22,336 bases of DNA. Origin: Euprymna scolopes. Taxonomy: Eukaryota; Mollusca; Cephalopoda; Sepiida; Sepiolidae. The stretch covers positions 53,616,142 to 53,638,477 of the forward strand of contig CM044501.1 in NCBI GenBank assembly GCA_024364805.1, in the 5' to 3' direction. The translations under genes and the position numbers were made by a program. The notes under the pieces are model-generated. The model ran no database searches, was not told where the DNA came from, and worked only from the letters and a program-made list of their open reading frames with translations. The first letter of the stretch is position 1. Each line of letters starts with the position of its first letter. Shown piece after piece: positions 9,066 to 19,079 of this stretch.

Positions 9066-9804
9066 AATATATCTTTTATACAATACAAAACATATTTTAC
9101 AATTAAAACTTGCATAATCGATTTCAAAGTTAACCCTCGTTATAAATGCTACATTGTGCATAAAAACAGATCTATTATTCAAATGCTTGTTGACATTGGT
9201 AAAATCGAAATTAACCCAGAACCCATTGATAAACAAAATGAAATAAAGTTGACCAATGCAAATGATGGGAATAAAAAAGTATATGACAAAAATGCTGAAA
9301 AAGTTGAAAAACTGAATGTTATCGAAAAAATATAAATAAAATAATACAAAGAGTTCAAAATTATAAAAATAATTTCAAAGAGGTAAATAATGATATTAAA
9401 AAAAAAACAAAAAGAATTAAATAAAAATATTTTGAAAAAAATAGAGAAAAACATCATGCAAAAATGGCCCAATATTATAAAAAAATAATAAAGAAAAAAT
9501 TGTGCCAAAAATATTATAAAAAATATAAGAAATAGAAAAAAGCATCTAAATTTACTTGTAAATTCGAAATATCAAGGAAAGATACTATTTTTCGTCGACA
9601 CTTTCTGTTTAAAAAAATGAGACAAATTAAAAAAAACGGATATTTTATGATGAATTAATGCAAAAAAATAATTTTAATGCGAAAATTGCTTGTCATACAA
9701 AAAAATTGCAAGGGAGAATATAACAGACCAACAGCAACGATAAAAGTGCATTCAGCACTGTCAACAAGAAATATATTGAAGGAGTTGGCACGGGAAACTT
9801 CATG
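9066..9804 (+). pseudogene. putative Helitron N-terminal region, Lys/Asn-rich
   Basis: A first frame is open for 89 codons (9066-9332, first in-frame ATG at 9183) and includes FKVNPRYKCYIVHKNRSIIQ. A second frame, from 9421 to a TGA just before the LINE, has stops near 9529 and 9655. It reads KYFEKNREKHHAKMAQYYKK, a degenerate K/E/Y repeat, then SKFTCKF, FRRHFLFKKM and a basic stretch, ending STRNILKELARETS. Lys/Glu-rich repeats of the YYKKNKEK kind commonly precede the conserved part of large Helitron proteins in invertebrates, which is why I place it here; that link is inference. Strong A-richness alone could also produce some of this signal. Confidence 0.4.
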
Positions 9805-9909
9805 ATTTTTTTTTTACACAGTGATCACCACTTATCAAGGCCCGGAAGCCACTCAGGGATAAGGGTTATTGCAAGTACATTACGTTAGTGTGGAGATTTG
9901 ATTAAGTGT

Positions 9910-12879
9910 TTACTTAAGGGGGCGGTTCATTAGGAATTTGCTAACATTGGACTTGAAGACATCCAAGTTGTAATCCGGTGGGAAGCAGGCAGACGGAACA
10001 GAGTTCCATAGGCGTGCAGTTCTAAGAAAGAAGCTTTGTTCATAGAATCCGCGTTTTGATTTAGGCACAGATATAGAGTGGGGGAAATTTTTCACAGTGG
10101 ATTCAGCTAGACGGGTGTTTTTCGTGAAAGATTGGCGAGGGGGGACCAGAGATTGGAGTTCTGACGAACGCCTGCCATGGAAATAACGATAAAACAAGGA
10201 TAGGCTCGCAACGTCTCTTCTGTGAGAGAGAGGTTGCAGGGTAGAGAAAAGGGCACCCCCACTAAGCCACAAAGTCTATTTTGTACTCTGTCAAGGCAGG
10301 ATAGGCTGTTTTTAGCAGCTCCTGCCCAGATATGGCAACAGTATTCCATCCTTGGACCTACTTGGCTTTTATATAGATAGAGAATTGCATCAGTAGTGAG
10401 ATATCTTCTGGAGCGGTAGAAAGATCCCACCATCTTTCCAGCGACCATGGCAACAGACTTGATGTACGTGTTCCATTTCAGATCAGGAGTAAAGGTCAAA
10501 CCCAGAAGCTTGTCAAAACACAAGGCCTCACACAGACGAGAGCCATCCATCACAATTGATGCCAGATGGGAATCAGAGCGTTGATGATGTAAGGATAGAA
10601 GTTTGGTTTTGGATGCATTAAACTAAACCAGCCACGTCTTCCCCCACTGAACCACGCCCTCGAGATCAGAGGAGAGAGAATCCGAGAGAACTTTGTCGTT
10701 TACAGCCTTTGATGTGTTGCCGTAAATGGTCGTGTCATCAGCATAGATGTCAACGAATGATTCAAGTATGTGTTTAGGGAGGTCATTGATGTAGATCAGG
10801 AAGAGAGTTGGGCCCAGGATTGACCCCTGAGGGACTCCAGCATTTATATTGCAGGCCTCCGATTTTTGTCCATCTACCACTACTCTTATGAGCCTATTGG
10901 AGAGAAATGATTTAATGATTGAGAAAAAATTTCCAGTTATACCGTAGCTGGAAATCTTGTGAAGTAGACCCTTATGCCATACCTTATCGAAGGCCTTTGA
11001 TATGTCAAGAGCAATTGCCCTAGAAAGGAAGCCTTTGTCGAGAGATTCACTTATCCTGTGGGATATAACCGTCAGCACATCTGTGGTAGATCTTGCAGAG
11101 CGAAAACCATATTGTGTGTCACTAAGAAGGTTATTCCTGCTGAGGTGGTTGACTATTTCTCTATTTAATATGGATTCCAGCAACTTACTCATAACACACA
11201 GGAGACTTATTAGTCTGTACTCAGAGGGAGATGACTTATCACCTGAATTCTTAAATACAGGGCAAACTGATGAGGTGATCCAGGGAGTCGGGAAGCACTT
11301 CTCTTTAAGGCAGCGCTTAAATAGTTTCGTAAGTATGGGAGCAAGTTCTGGTTGAAGCTTTTTTAACACTATAATTGGGATGCCATCAGGGCCAGTTGCT
11401 TTACTGGAATCTAGGTTCTTGATTAGCTTGGCGACCTCATGCACGGATATTTGTATGTTACCTAGCTTGTTCTGTGTTATAGGAGGAAATATGGGGAGTT
11501 GATGGCCTTCGTCGCATAGGGTAGAATTAGCTACAAAGTTTTTTGCAAATAGTTTGGCCTTGTCTGACGCTGACGAGATGACCTCTGGTCCATTGATAAT
11601 TGTTGGGATAGAACGCACACTTCTGTTCAGGATCCTATTTGTTATTTGCCAAAACTGGTCGGAACCAAGCCGCTGATCAGCTACCTTGGATTTAACAGAC
11701 TGGGCATATAGCTCTCTAGCATTTTTTATTACTCTTTTACAGTGGTTGCTGGCAGTACTGAAAGCAGCTTTAGTCTCAGTGCATCTATTACGTTGGTAGC
11801 TATGGAAAAAGTGATTTCTGTGCGCAATAGCAGCAGCACATTCTGGGGAGAACCATGGCTGGCTGTTAGGTTTTTGTTGGAAATTTTTAGATGGTATGAA
11901 TTGGTCTATGCCTACAATTAACCATTCGGTCAGATCTGATACTATAGAGGACACTTCCTTTTTAAACATGGAGTGCAGAGGTAAATCAGATATGAATGTA
12001 CGGAAGCTATCCCAGTCAGCCATAGAGTATCGGTATACAGTACGGTGGAGGGGTACGTCTGGGGACTTCTTACATTTTGTTTTTATCTTAACTGATACGA
12101 CGGAGTGGTCGGAGGATCCTAGAGGAGAATGAACGGAACATGAACATAGCTCAGGGGAAGTTGAGAGAAAAAGGTCTAAGAGGCTTGCATATTGACCGGG
12201 TGTATCGGGCACATGGGTGGGTTCGCGAACAATCTGAGTGAGGTCATAAGCAATGGCAAAATCATGACAAAACCTCCCCTCATCATCTGTCTTATTTGAA
12301 TGGGTCAGCCATTCCACGTCATGGACGTTGAAGTCACCACAGATGTTGATGTTAGCCGAGGGATGTGAAGACAGTATGTGATCTATTTTCTCAGATATGC
12401 TCTTAAAGATAGTAAATCCGCTGTTGTGGGACCTATAGAGGGCAAATATAAATGCAGTAGTGTTAGCAAGTGCAACCCTGAAGCACATATAGGGTAAATT
12501 AGGATCTTCTCTAGAGATATCCTTGCCACACGGGAAGCCATCCTTAATGTAGGCACATATTCCATGCCCATGACGATCTTGGGTGTCAGATTTAGCTGTT
12601 AAATTATAAATTATATAAATTAGAGTATCCGTTAATTATGAACTCATCTAGGGAAGTGGTCGACCCTATTCCAGTTTCCCTTAGAAATAATATGTCCGGT
12701 TTCGTCTCCTGTAATTGGGTTTCAACCTCTGGAAGGTTGGAATGTAGACCCCTGATGTTGGAGAAGGAGACATGGTAGTAGGGCTCTACGTTGGAAGATG
12801 GGGTTCTAGGTTTAATCGAGTTTTTATTCTGGAGATATTTCATGTTGAGGTTTTTGGGATTTGTGGAATAGGTCGGCAT
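9910..12879 (-). pseudogene. LINE ORF2: endonuclease and reverse transcriptase
   Basis: The protein starts at an ATG (12877-12879). Apurinic-type endonuclease motifs follow: SFSNIRGL, DILFLRETGI, GDFN (12328-12339) and SDH (12105-12113). Reverse transcriptase motifs come next: SKATGPDGIP, DISKAFDKVWHKG, AGVPQGSILGP and the catalytic YADD (10734-10745). The C-terminus has ARLWNSVP and ends RPLK with TAA at 9910-9912. The enzyme would nick target DNA and copy its own RNA at the nick. All catalytic motifs looked for are present. Three lesions are visible: a short AT-rich duplication near 12605-12625 that shifts frame, a TAG at 10623-10625 where a Gln codon is plausible (WLV-stop-FNASKTK), and a one-base frameshift in a G run near 10258-10262. 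The copy is therefore recently disabled rather than ancient. Confidence 0.85.
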
Positions 12880-13030
12880 ACTTGGTTAGAGCAGTACAGA
12901 GAGGGAAAGTAAGAGAGAAAAAGACAGGAAATTTTTTTTTGTAGCACACGAAAAGGTAAAGCCGTAACAATTACCCACTAGTATGGCATCGAGAGGCCCC
13001 ACCAGAGACTACTGCATTGTCCAGATCCAC

Positions 13031-13222
13031 TCACCAAATGGCAATACAGCAGTCCCAGTAATTTGCGCCTGCTGATAGGACAGCCTCCTTAGTGCTTAAT
13101 CCAAGGTTCGGGTCCCTGACTATCAGGCGGATAACGTCAGCCCAGACAAAACGTTTACCTCCAGCACCCTTACTAGTGACATGGCCACAAGGACAGACAA
13201 AGACAGAAAAATTTCCGACATC
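13031..13222 (-). pseudogene. possible LINE ORF1 remnant, Cys-rich
   Basis: Between a TGA at 13223-13225 and a TGA at 13031-13033 the minus strand is open for 63 codons. It reads FSVFVCPCGHVTSKGAGGKR, then VWADVIRLIVRDPNLGLS and ends AGANYWDCCIAIW. Base composition is more balanced than the surrounding AT-rich DNA. It lies just upstream of LINE ORF2 and on the same strand, the place where these LINEs carry ORF1, usually a nucleic-acid-binding protein. CPCGH could be part of a zinc-binding site. No family was recognised and there is no start codon near the 5' end, so it is probably a partial frame. Confidence 0.4.
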
Positions 13223-13304
13223 TCAGACTACTGGTCACCAAGTACTACAGACCTTTAAGCAGCTTTTTCTTCACCCTTTGTCAGAAAAATCACTCATTGA
13301 ATGA

Positions 13305-14310
13305 GGACTGAATGACAAAATAGAAGAAGCAAGAGTTACTGGAGCTGCCGATAACACATCCACTGTATTATCTACTCTCCATATCAAACAATTGAAGAAG
13401 TACTTCAGATGCATCCACACCTATGTAGAAAAAAGCCAACAATTACGGTCTGCAGACTTATTGGGGCGATAATTTGTTTTACTGTGTCACCAATGAGCAC
13501 TTTCTTTGCGACAAAAGCAAGTAAAAATATGTGCTATTGGCTCAGTTGTCAAGACACAATTTTACATTTATGCATTGCCAAGACTATGATTGCAGTGAAT
13601 TGGCCACATTTGAAATTCCCATAAATGAAAACAATGAAAATTAATGATACTAACTGCAGAATACAAATGACTCGTTTGTGTAGAATCGAAGATGGCTGTC
13701 CAGACTCAACTCAGAAATTGGAATATGCTAAAAGATTGCATAACAATTTATCTGATTTGAGTCCAAATTTGACAATTGCTCAAATGAGGAAAAAAATGGA
13801 TAGTTTCCAAAGTTGTAAAGACAGAATTTATTGCTGTGGCCAAAGTAATTGCACTGACAAGCTGGCCCTGCTTGTCACCACACTCGCAACAGCTGAGAAC
13901 AGTGATCAGACAAGTCCATAGATTATTTTCAATTGGAACATGGCTCAACAAATATGACATCGCTATACTTGAAGGTGATTGGTCAATGTATGCTCAGTTA
14001 ATTTACCAAGTTAATAGGGATGCTACTATTTCCCACCTTTACACTGAATTGTGTTCCAATGAAAATGAATTGCATACTGAAATTTATGTCACCACAAAAT
14101 ATGCCATTTTGTTTTGAAAATTTCAAAAGGCAATTTATGATTTCAAAATAAATAACTGTGACATTTGCAAAATGTGCTAAAAAGATAAAGAATTGCATGA
14201 ATGCGACAACTGCGATAAAATAAAATCTCAAACAAATAAAATAAAATTACACATTACCATGTATTGTATGCAAAAAAATGTGAATTGGATATGATAACAT
14301 ACAAAAAGTA
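13305..14310 (+). pseudogene. Helitron protein, region before DUF6570
   Basis: Several open pieces follow one another in different frames. 13305-13469 gives DKIEEARVTGAADN and VLSTLHIKQLKKYFRC. 13459-13641 gives YWGDNLFYCVTNEHFLCDKS, a stop, then MHCQDYDCSELATFEIPI. 13625-13918 gives MTRLCRIEDGCPDSTQKLEY. About 13918-14117 gives VHRLFSIGTWLNKYDIAI. A Cys cluster CDICKMC followed by HECDNCDK occurs near 14157-14215 and may be a zinc site. I do not recognise a named domain. The assignment rests on strand, position directly before the DUF6570-like part and a similar degree of decay. Confidence 0.45.
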
Positions 14311-14929
14311 CCAAATTTGGCATCGATTAATGGTCTTCAAGTTGATGACTTCCCACGTGAAATTGCCATTTTGAATATGTATGAAAAGCTTCTTATTCAA
14401 AGAGCCAAATGCTTCATGTATATAATTAAATTGGTGGCATACAAGTTTTAAGGACAGCAAAGCCAGTTGATCACAGATGCCAGAGGAAGAGCTAGTCATT
14501 TGCCAATGCCGATGAAAACAACTATTAACCATGCCATGGCTACATTGTCAAACAATGATTATAAGTTGTTTGAAATTATAGTAGATACATTGCCAAACAA
14601 AAAATATTTGGCGCTCATTGGTTAATATGGACAAAGTTCTGAAAGCTTTGGATTGGCTGAAAACCAACGATATTTTATACAATGACATTAAAATTGATCG
14701 AAATGCCAACTTGGATGAAATTGTCACATGCATTGGGCGAAATAATAGTCTGAAAATGGATCATCTTCTGACTCAGACTGGAGCTCACATTTCATATGAG
14801 CATCACACGCTGAGAGAAATGCAACCAATGTTGCCACCTGAAAAGGATTTGACGATTTTCAAGCAAAAAAGAGTTGAAGGAATATTGTTAACTGATAATG
14901 ACCCATTATTGGAATTGTTGTTTCCCTGA
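14311..14929 (+). pseudogene. Helitron protein, DUF6570-like region
   Basis: Frame 14311-14622 reads INGLQVDDFPREIAILNMYE, then KLLIQRAKCFMYIIKL, and after one in-frame TAA, ARGRASHLPMPMKTT. It passes by frameshift near 14620 into VNMDKVLKALDWLKTNDILY and NDIKID (to 14929). The pattern of two short helical blocks around a polar loop, then a KALDWLKxxNxLYxDIxI block, is that of the DUF6570 region that precedes the Rep domain in many animal Helitron proteins. Its biochemical role is unknown. The second frame continues to LLELLFP and is joined by another frameshift to the next block. Confidence 0.7.
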
Positions 14930-16600
14930 TTTGTTTACAAGAGGTAGATTTGGAATATTCTCAAATGAACGCCCATATGGCAAAGTAAAGCCATACATGT
15001 ACATTAGAAATCAATTGAATCATTGTGATCCCAGATTCAGAAAAAAAACATTCAATATTTGATGTTTTCTGCCGATAAAGCTTATAAACGAGTCATTGAT
15101 ATTTATGCTGAATTTCTGATATTTATGCTATAATGAAAACAGCAAAAATGCCAAAAATAACAGTCGCTGAACTGAAAAAAAGATTAGCAAATAATGATAA
15201 GCAATTGGAAGGCAATTTGTCAATGATGATGGCAAATATGCGAGGATCTAAGGAATTTTGGGCTCAAAAATACACTGATTTGCAAGCTTTTGATGAGTGC
15301 TATGGAGTACTTACTTTCTTTTTGATACTGTCTTGCAATGAATATATCCTCAAAGACTTGCTCGAATTTCTTGAAATGTTGAAAAATAAAACTAAAAGAT
15401 TTGGACAAATAAATAATGATGCGATTGTGGCAGTCAGTGAAAACTTTTACCATAGATTCACATCATTTTTGAAGATTGTCACACTTGACAAAAACGGCCC
15501 ATTGACTGAAGTTGCCCAACTATTTTTGGCGATCAGAGTATCAAAACAGAGACATTCCTCATGTACACATGAAGGTGTACTGCAAAGATGCCCTTATTTT
15601 TGATGAGACTGACAAAGATTCACACAATACAGTCCAAACCTTCATTGAATCTACTATTGTCAACTTTCCAACCAATTCAAATCGCCATAATTAGCCTATT
15701 TGGTGAATAAAGTGCAGAGAAACATTTGCGGTGGATCATGTTACCGCAAAAAGTTTTTCTAAAATAAATTTTACACAATTTGTCGCTATAAATTTTCAAA
15801 ATCTGCAGAGAAACTTCAAATTTAACACAATTTAAGAAAGTGTTAGGTCACATAAATGTGGCAAAAAATTTTTTTTAATTGTATAATTTGAGTAGAAGCC
15901 CACAAGAGCAGTACATAAATGCTTACAACCCAGCTATTTTGATGGTGTGGCAGTCTAATACTGACTTGCAGTACATTTCTGACGATTTAATGGTTCTGAA
16001 CCATTACATCACCAACTATTAGACTAAATATGAAACACCTCAGAAGGTGTTTTGTCATTGGACGAATCAAAATCATTTTATGGTAAATGCAAAAGCGCTG
16101 GTCTTTATACATTGTCCAAAAAGAAATTCAGGAGCTTATGAAGTTGCTGATAAGCTGTTGGGACATCACCTGTTTGGAGCTTCTGCAGCTATCATGTGGG
16201 TTGGTGCTGATATACCTGAATATAGAACTCACAGATTTTTACCACGAGAAGAATTGGACCAAACGCAGCCTGATTCTACAAATTTGTATTATGGCAATAT
16301 GATTGAAAAATGTACCCGAATAGACCTGATTCTATGGAAAATTAAAGTTTGTACTATGTTGCGAGAAACTATGAAAAAAAAACAATGAATGCTTCCACAA
16401 ATGATGATGAGAAAGTTTTATTGAAACTTCGAAAAAAATGAAAAAAAAAGCCATAAAGACACCAAATGCGAGATTGACTTAGGAAACCAAAGAACAATAT
16501 CATCACAATTTGTTGATGCTTTTGAAACCTTGGTACCAAGAAGAAATTGATTTACTGGATGGTTGTAAATCATATGAGCAATCATTTCATCAAATGCTCC
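14925..16600 (+). pseudogene. Helitron Rep nuclease domain (Helitron_like_N)
   Basis: In order: PDLFTRGRFGIFSNERPYGK and YIRNQLNHCDPRFRK (14930-15060); NMRGSKEFWAQKYTDL and GVLTFFLILSCNEY (15133-15500); YFWRSEYQNRDIPHVHMKVY (frame of 15512), whose HVH (His codons 15560-15562 and 15566-15568) is the metal-binding HUH motif; a Cys/His patch ICGGSCYRKK and ICRYKF (about 15722-15800); QEQYINAYNPAILMVWQSNT; and HYITNY, the two-tyrosine motif (Tyr codons 16005-16007 and 16017-16019). The following part has YEVADKLLGHHLFGASAA and WYQEEIDLLDGCKSYEQSF, both typical of the Rep-helicase linker. Rep would nick a DNA strand and hold it through the tyrosines. A TAG directly follows the second tyrosine (16020-16022), and there are frameshifts near 15060-15130 and 15515. 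Confidence 0.85.
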
Positions 16601-16622
16601 ATCCTTGTTGAAATGAAAAGTT

Positions 16623-18307
16623 ATGAAAGTATTAAGACAAAAATTTAAGATGCTATTGAAAAAAGCAACAAAAAAACCCCAAAAAACAAAAATAAAAACA
16701 GAGCTTAAGTCTAGAAATCGTGAAAATGAAAATAATGCTGATGATTTTCAAATTGATTGCGATCCTAATATGACTAAAGAGGCGGATAAAGCTGGAGCTG
16801 ATTTAAATATGCCTCAGATCAGACATGTCACTGAAGCTCAAGTTTTAGAAAATGAGCAAAGATTGAATTTCATTCAAAAAGAAATTTATAATGAAATTAT
16901 TTAAAAACTCGAGCAGCAAAACTTTCATTGGAATGAGAAAAACCCTATTCGTAGATGCAATTGTGACGATTGTCCACACATTCTCAAATTTATTAGTAGT
17001 TTGGGGGCTGTGGAAAAATCTTTTCTTATCAATGCACTGGCAGATAAAATTACTCTTACACATCCTGTCATCAATGAACCCTTTGTGCTCCTACTGGTGT
17101 CAATGCATACGTTTTGAAATGATCTACATGCCATAGAGTCTTTCAACTAAATGTGCAGCATGGTTCTACACCTAAATACGAATCATTGTCAAAGGACAAG
17201 ATAAAAAAAAATGAAAATCATGTTTGGATATGTGAGATTATTCATTATTGATGAAATAAGCATGGTTAGTCACTTGCAATTAACATTTATTCTCCAACGT
17301 TTGAAAGATGTTTTTGGTGATATTAGAAAACAAGTGTATCTATTTGCATACATGTCTATTGTTGCATTTGGTGATTTATTCCAGCTTCCACATGCTAATG
17401 AATACTCTGTATTTTCTTACATATCTATTCAGGATGCTAGAAAATCAAATTTGGCAATTGCTGGTATAAATTTGAGGTCATATTTCGATTATGATGAATT
17501 GACCATAAGTATGCGGCATTTTTGACAATGAAAACTGTGTTGACATTCTAAACAGAATTAGACTTGGATCACCAACTGATCAGGATACTGAAATCTTGAA
17601 AAGGCATCGAATCGATCCTCAAAAAAAAGCAAACATTGATCAAGTTACTGATCTTTTGCGAAAACTGTAAAAAGAAATACATATTATTTTCATTATACCA
17701 ACAGATGAAACTGCTGAAGAAGTGAAAGTTAAAATGTTGGAAAAAATAATATTCATGTAATTAAAATTTCAGCTACTGATTCCAATTTTAGACAAAAAAC
17801 AGTAAGCCAAAAAAATTAAAAAAGACACCCAAAACTTCTAAACTTATAAAGATTTCTGGCACAGCTGGACTTAAAATAGGAATTGGTGCTAGATGCATGT
17901 TGCATCGAAATATTGAGTTCGAAAAAGGACTTTGCAATGGTACAATGGGTACAGTCACTGGAATACAAATGGAAAATGGCAAAGTTGTTGCTGTGACTGT
18001 AAAATTAGATTATATGGATCATGCAGTCAATGTTAAATTTGTGCAAGCTGACTATGAGCTTTCTCATGGACTCTTTGTGACTAGATATCAAATACCTTTG
18101 TCACTAAGCTATGCTTTGACTGTCCACAATACCCAAGTTATTTCAGTCGATGGTATCATTGTTGATTTGGGATCTGATGTCTTTTCAGATGGAATGGCCT
18201 ATGAAGCTTTGTCACGTGCTAGAAAACTGTGCAATGTTTATTTGATTGAGTTTGACCCTCATAAACTGACCATGTGTGACAAAAGTGCACTGAATATAAT
18301 AGACTGA
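16623..18307 (+). pseudogene. Helitron helicase domain (Pif1-like, SF1)
   Basis: The domain follows the Rep part. RLNFIQKEIYNEI comes before the Walker A site, which reads SLGAVEKS (about 16993-17016) instead of GxGGxGKS. Next come APTGVNA (frame shifted), FQLNVQHGSTPKYESLS, Walker B LFIIDEISMV (from 17232), AFGDLFQLP, NCVDILNRIRLGSPTD, RCMLHRNIEFEKGLCNGTMG and the C-terminal DGIIVDLGSDVFSDGMAYEA with LSRARKLCNVYLIEFDP. The last helicase motif reads TVHNTQV where TVHKSQG is usual. The enzyme would unwind DNA during rolling-circle transposition. Walker A and the last motif are damaged, and several frameshifts and stops occur. The final frame (17897-18307) is the longest clean piece, 136 codons, and ends at TGA 18305-18307. 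Confidence 0.88.
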
Positions 18308-18353
18308 ATATAATAGACTGAATATAATAGACTGAATATAATAGATTGAATAT
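18291..18353. repeat. 14-bp tandem repeat across the helicase stop codon
   Basis: The unit TGAATATAATAGAC occurs at 18291, 18305 and 18319, then with one change at 18333, followed by a partial fifth copy. The stop codon of the last helicase frame is the first three bases of the second unit. Since 14 is not a multiple of three, the repeat changes any frame read through it; simple replication slippage explains it. Confidence 0.9.
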
Positions 18354-19079
18354 TGACGGCCACAACTTCCTTCTTGTTCTGTTAAGCCCCACAGTTTGTC
18401 ATTCTACAAACAGAATTATACACTGAAACAATTCCAAAGTTTGCTCAAAACTGACTCTTCAATTCTCGAACAATAAAATGCTGAGTACTTGGAAAAAGTC
18501 ACTAGAACTTTTCCTACTGCAATTAAAGATTTGTGTGTTCAAATAAGTAGATTTATATTGGAAAATTACAATCCTCAGCGAATTAATTCCGAAATTATGA
18601 ATTTCAATACTAAAACATTTTTTTTTTGCATAAATTTCAATCTAAAAAGCTTTTATTAAAGTTTATTTTGGGTATTATATTTGCATTCTTAGGAATAATA
18701 ATAACAAGTGGAATATTCTCAGTGTCACTAATATTTCCCATAATTTCAATTTTCATTCCAAAATGTCCAATAATATTGGCATTTTTTTTTGAAAAATATA
18801 AAAGAAACAAATCATTGAGAAAAAATTAAGCCATATATCCAATGAAAATTGCAAAATCATTAACGCTGGCATTCTCCCTTAAAATTCAACCACTATTTCA
18901 GCATGGTATGGGGTTGTAACTGCATCGCCGCAAGCAAACGATGGCACTCCTATGAATGATTTAAACTAAGAAATTTTTAATTTTCTGTGTAAATATTGCA
19001 TCAATTTTCAGCATGTTTTATGAATAAATATAATGCTATTATTTTTGTTGTTGTTAATGTTGTTGATAAATATAATTTT
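18354..19079. other. AT-rich DNA after the Helitron; one small hydrophobic frame
   Basis: A frame at 18626-18829 (67 codons) encodes a Lys-rich start, two hydrophobic stretches (FILGIIFAFLGIIITSGIF and SLIFPIISIFI) and a basic tail. T-rich DNA often translates to such strings, and there is no family match, so it is not called as a gene. A weak hairpin at 18921-18946, followed by CTAA at 18966-18969, recalls a Helitron 3' end, but the next base is G rather than T. Confidence 0.45.

Larger units (their letters stand above)
9806..13300 (-). mobile_element. LINE retrotransposon, nearly full length, CR1/Jockey-like
   Basis: Read on the minus strand, the element has a possible ORF1 remnant (13031-13222), an untranslated stretch with an A-run near 12932-12940, a large ORF2 (12879-9910), a 3' untranslated region of about 95 bp and a terminal A tract (plus-strand T run, about 9806-9815). 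The endonuclease/reverse transcriptase layout without an RNase H domain points to the CR1/Jockey side of LINEs. The exact 5' end is uncertain (about 13240-13300), and no target-site duplication was found by eye. It lies inside Helitron-derived sequence, and its coding region is far better preserved than the Helitron's, so it is probably the younger insertion. Confidence 0.75.
9066..18353 (+). mobile_element. decayed autonomous Helitron, interrupted by a LINE
   Basis: Plus-strand coding remnants, spread over several frames, follow the domain order of Helitron Rep-helicase proteins: putative N-terminal region (9066-9804), unknown region (13305-14310), DUF6570-like region (14311-14929), Helitron_like_N Rep (14925-16600) and Pif1-like helicase (16623-18307). 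A minus-strand LINE occupies about 9806-13300 between the first two parts. Helitrons transpose by a rolling-circle mechanism in which the Rep HUH nuclease nicks DNA and the helicase unwinds it. This copy has well over ten stops and frameshifts and cannot encode a working protein. Neither terminus was located, so the outer limits given are those of the coding remnants. The assignment of 9066-9804 to the same element is the least certain part. Confidence 0.75.

Noticed and set aside
11002-12132. Plus-strand frames inside the LINE
   Set aside because: They are antisense shadows of LINE ORF2, which has clear catalytic motifs on the minus strand.
13095-13125. B-box-like GGTTCGGGTCC as evidence of a tRNA gene
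   Set aside because: No A box at a suitable distance and no cloverleaf; it lies inside the LINE 5' region, where a protein-like frame runs on the other strand.
18626-18829. Small membrane protein gene
   Set aside because: Hydrophobic strings are expected from T-rich DNA, and there is no supporting signal or family match.
18921-18969. Hairpin plus CTAA as the 3' end of the large Helitron
   Set aside because: The stem is imperfect, the gap to CTAA is about 19 nt, and the following base is G rather than the T expected at Helitron insertion sites.
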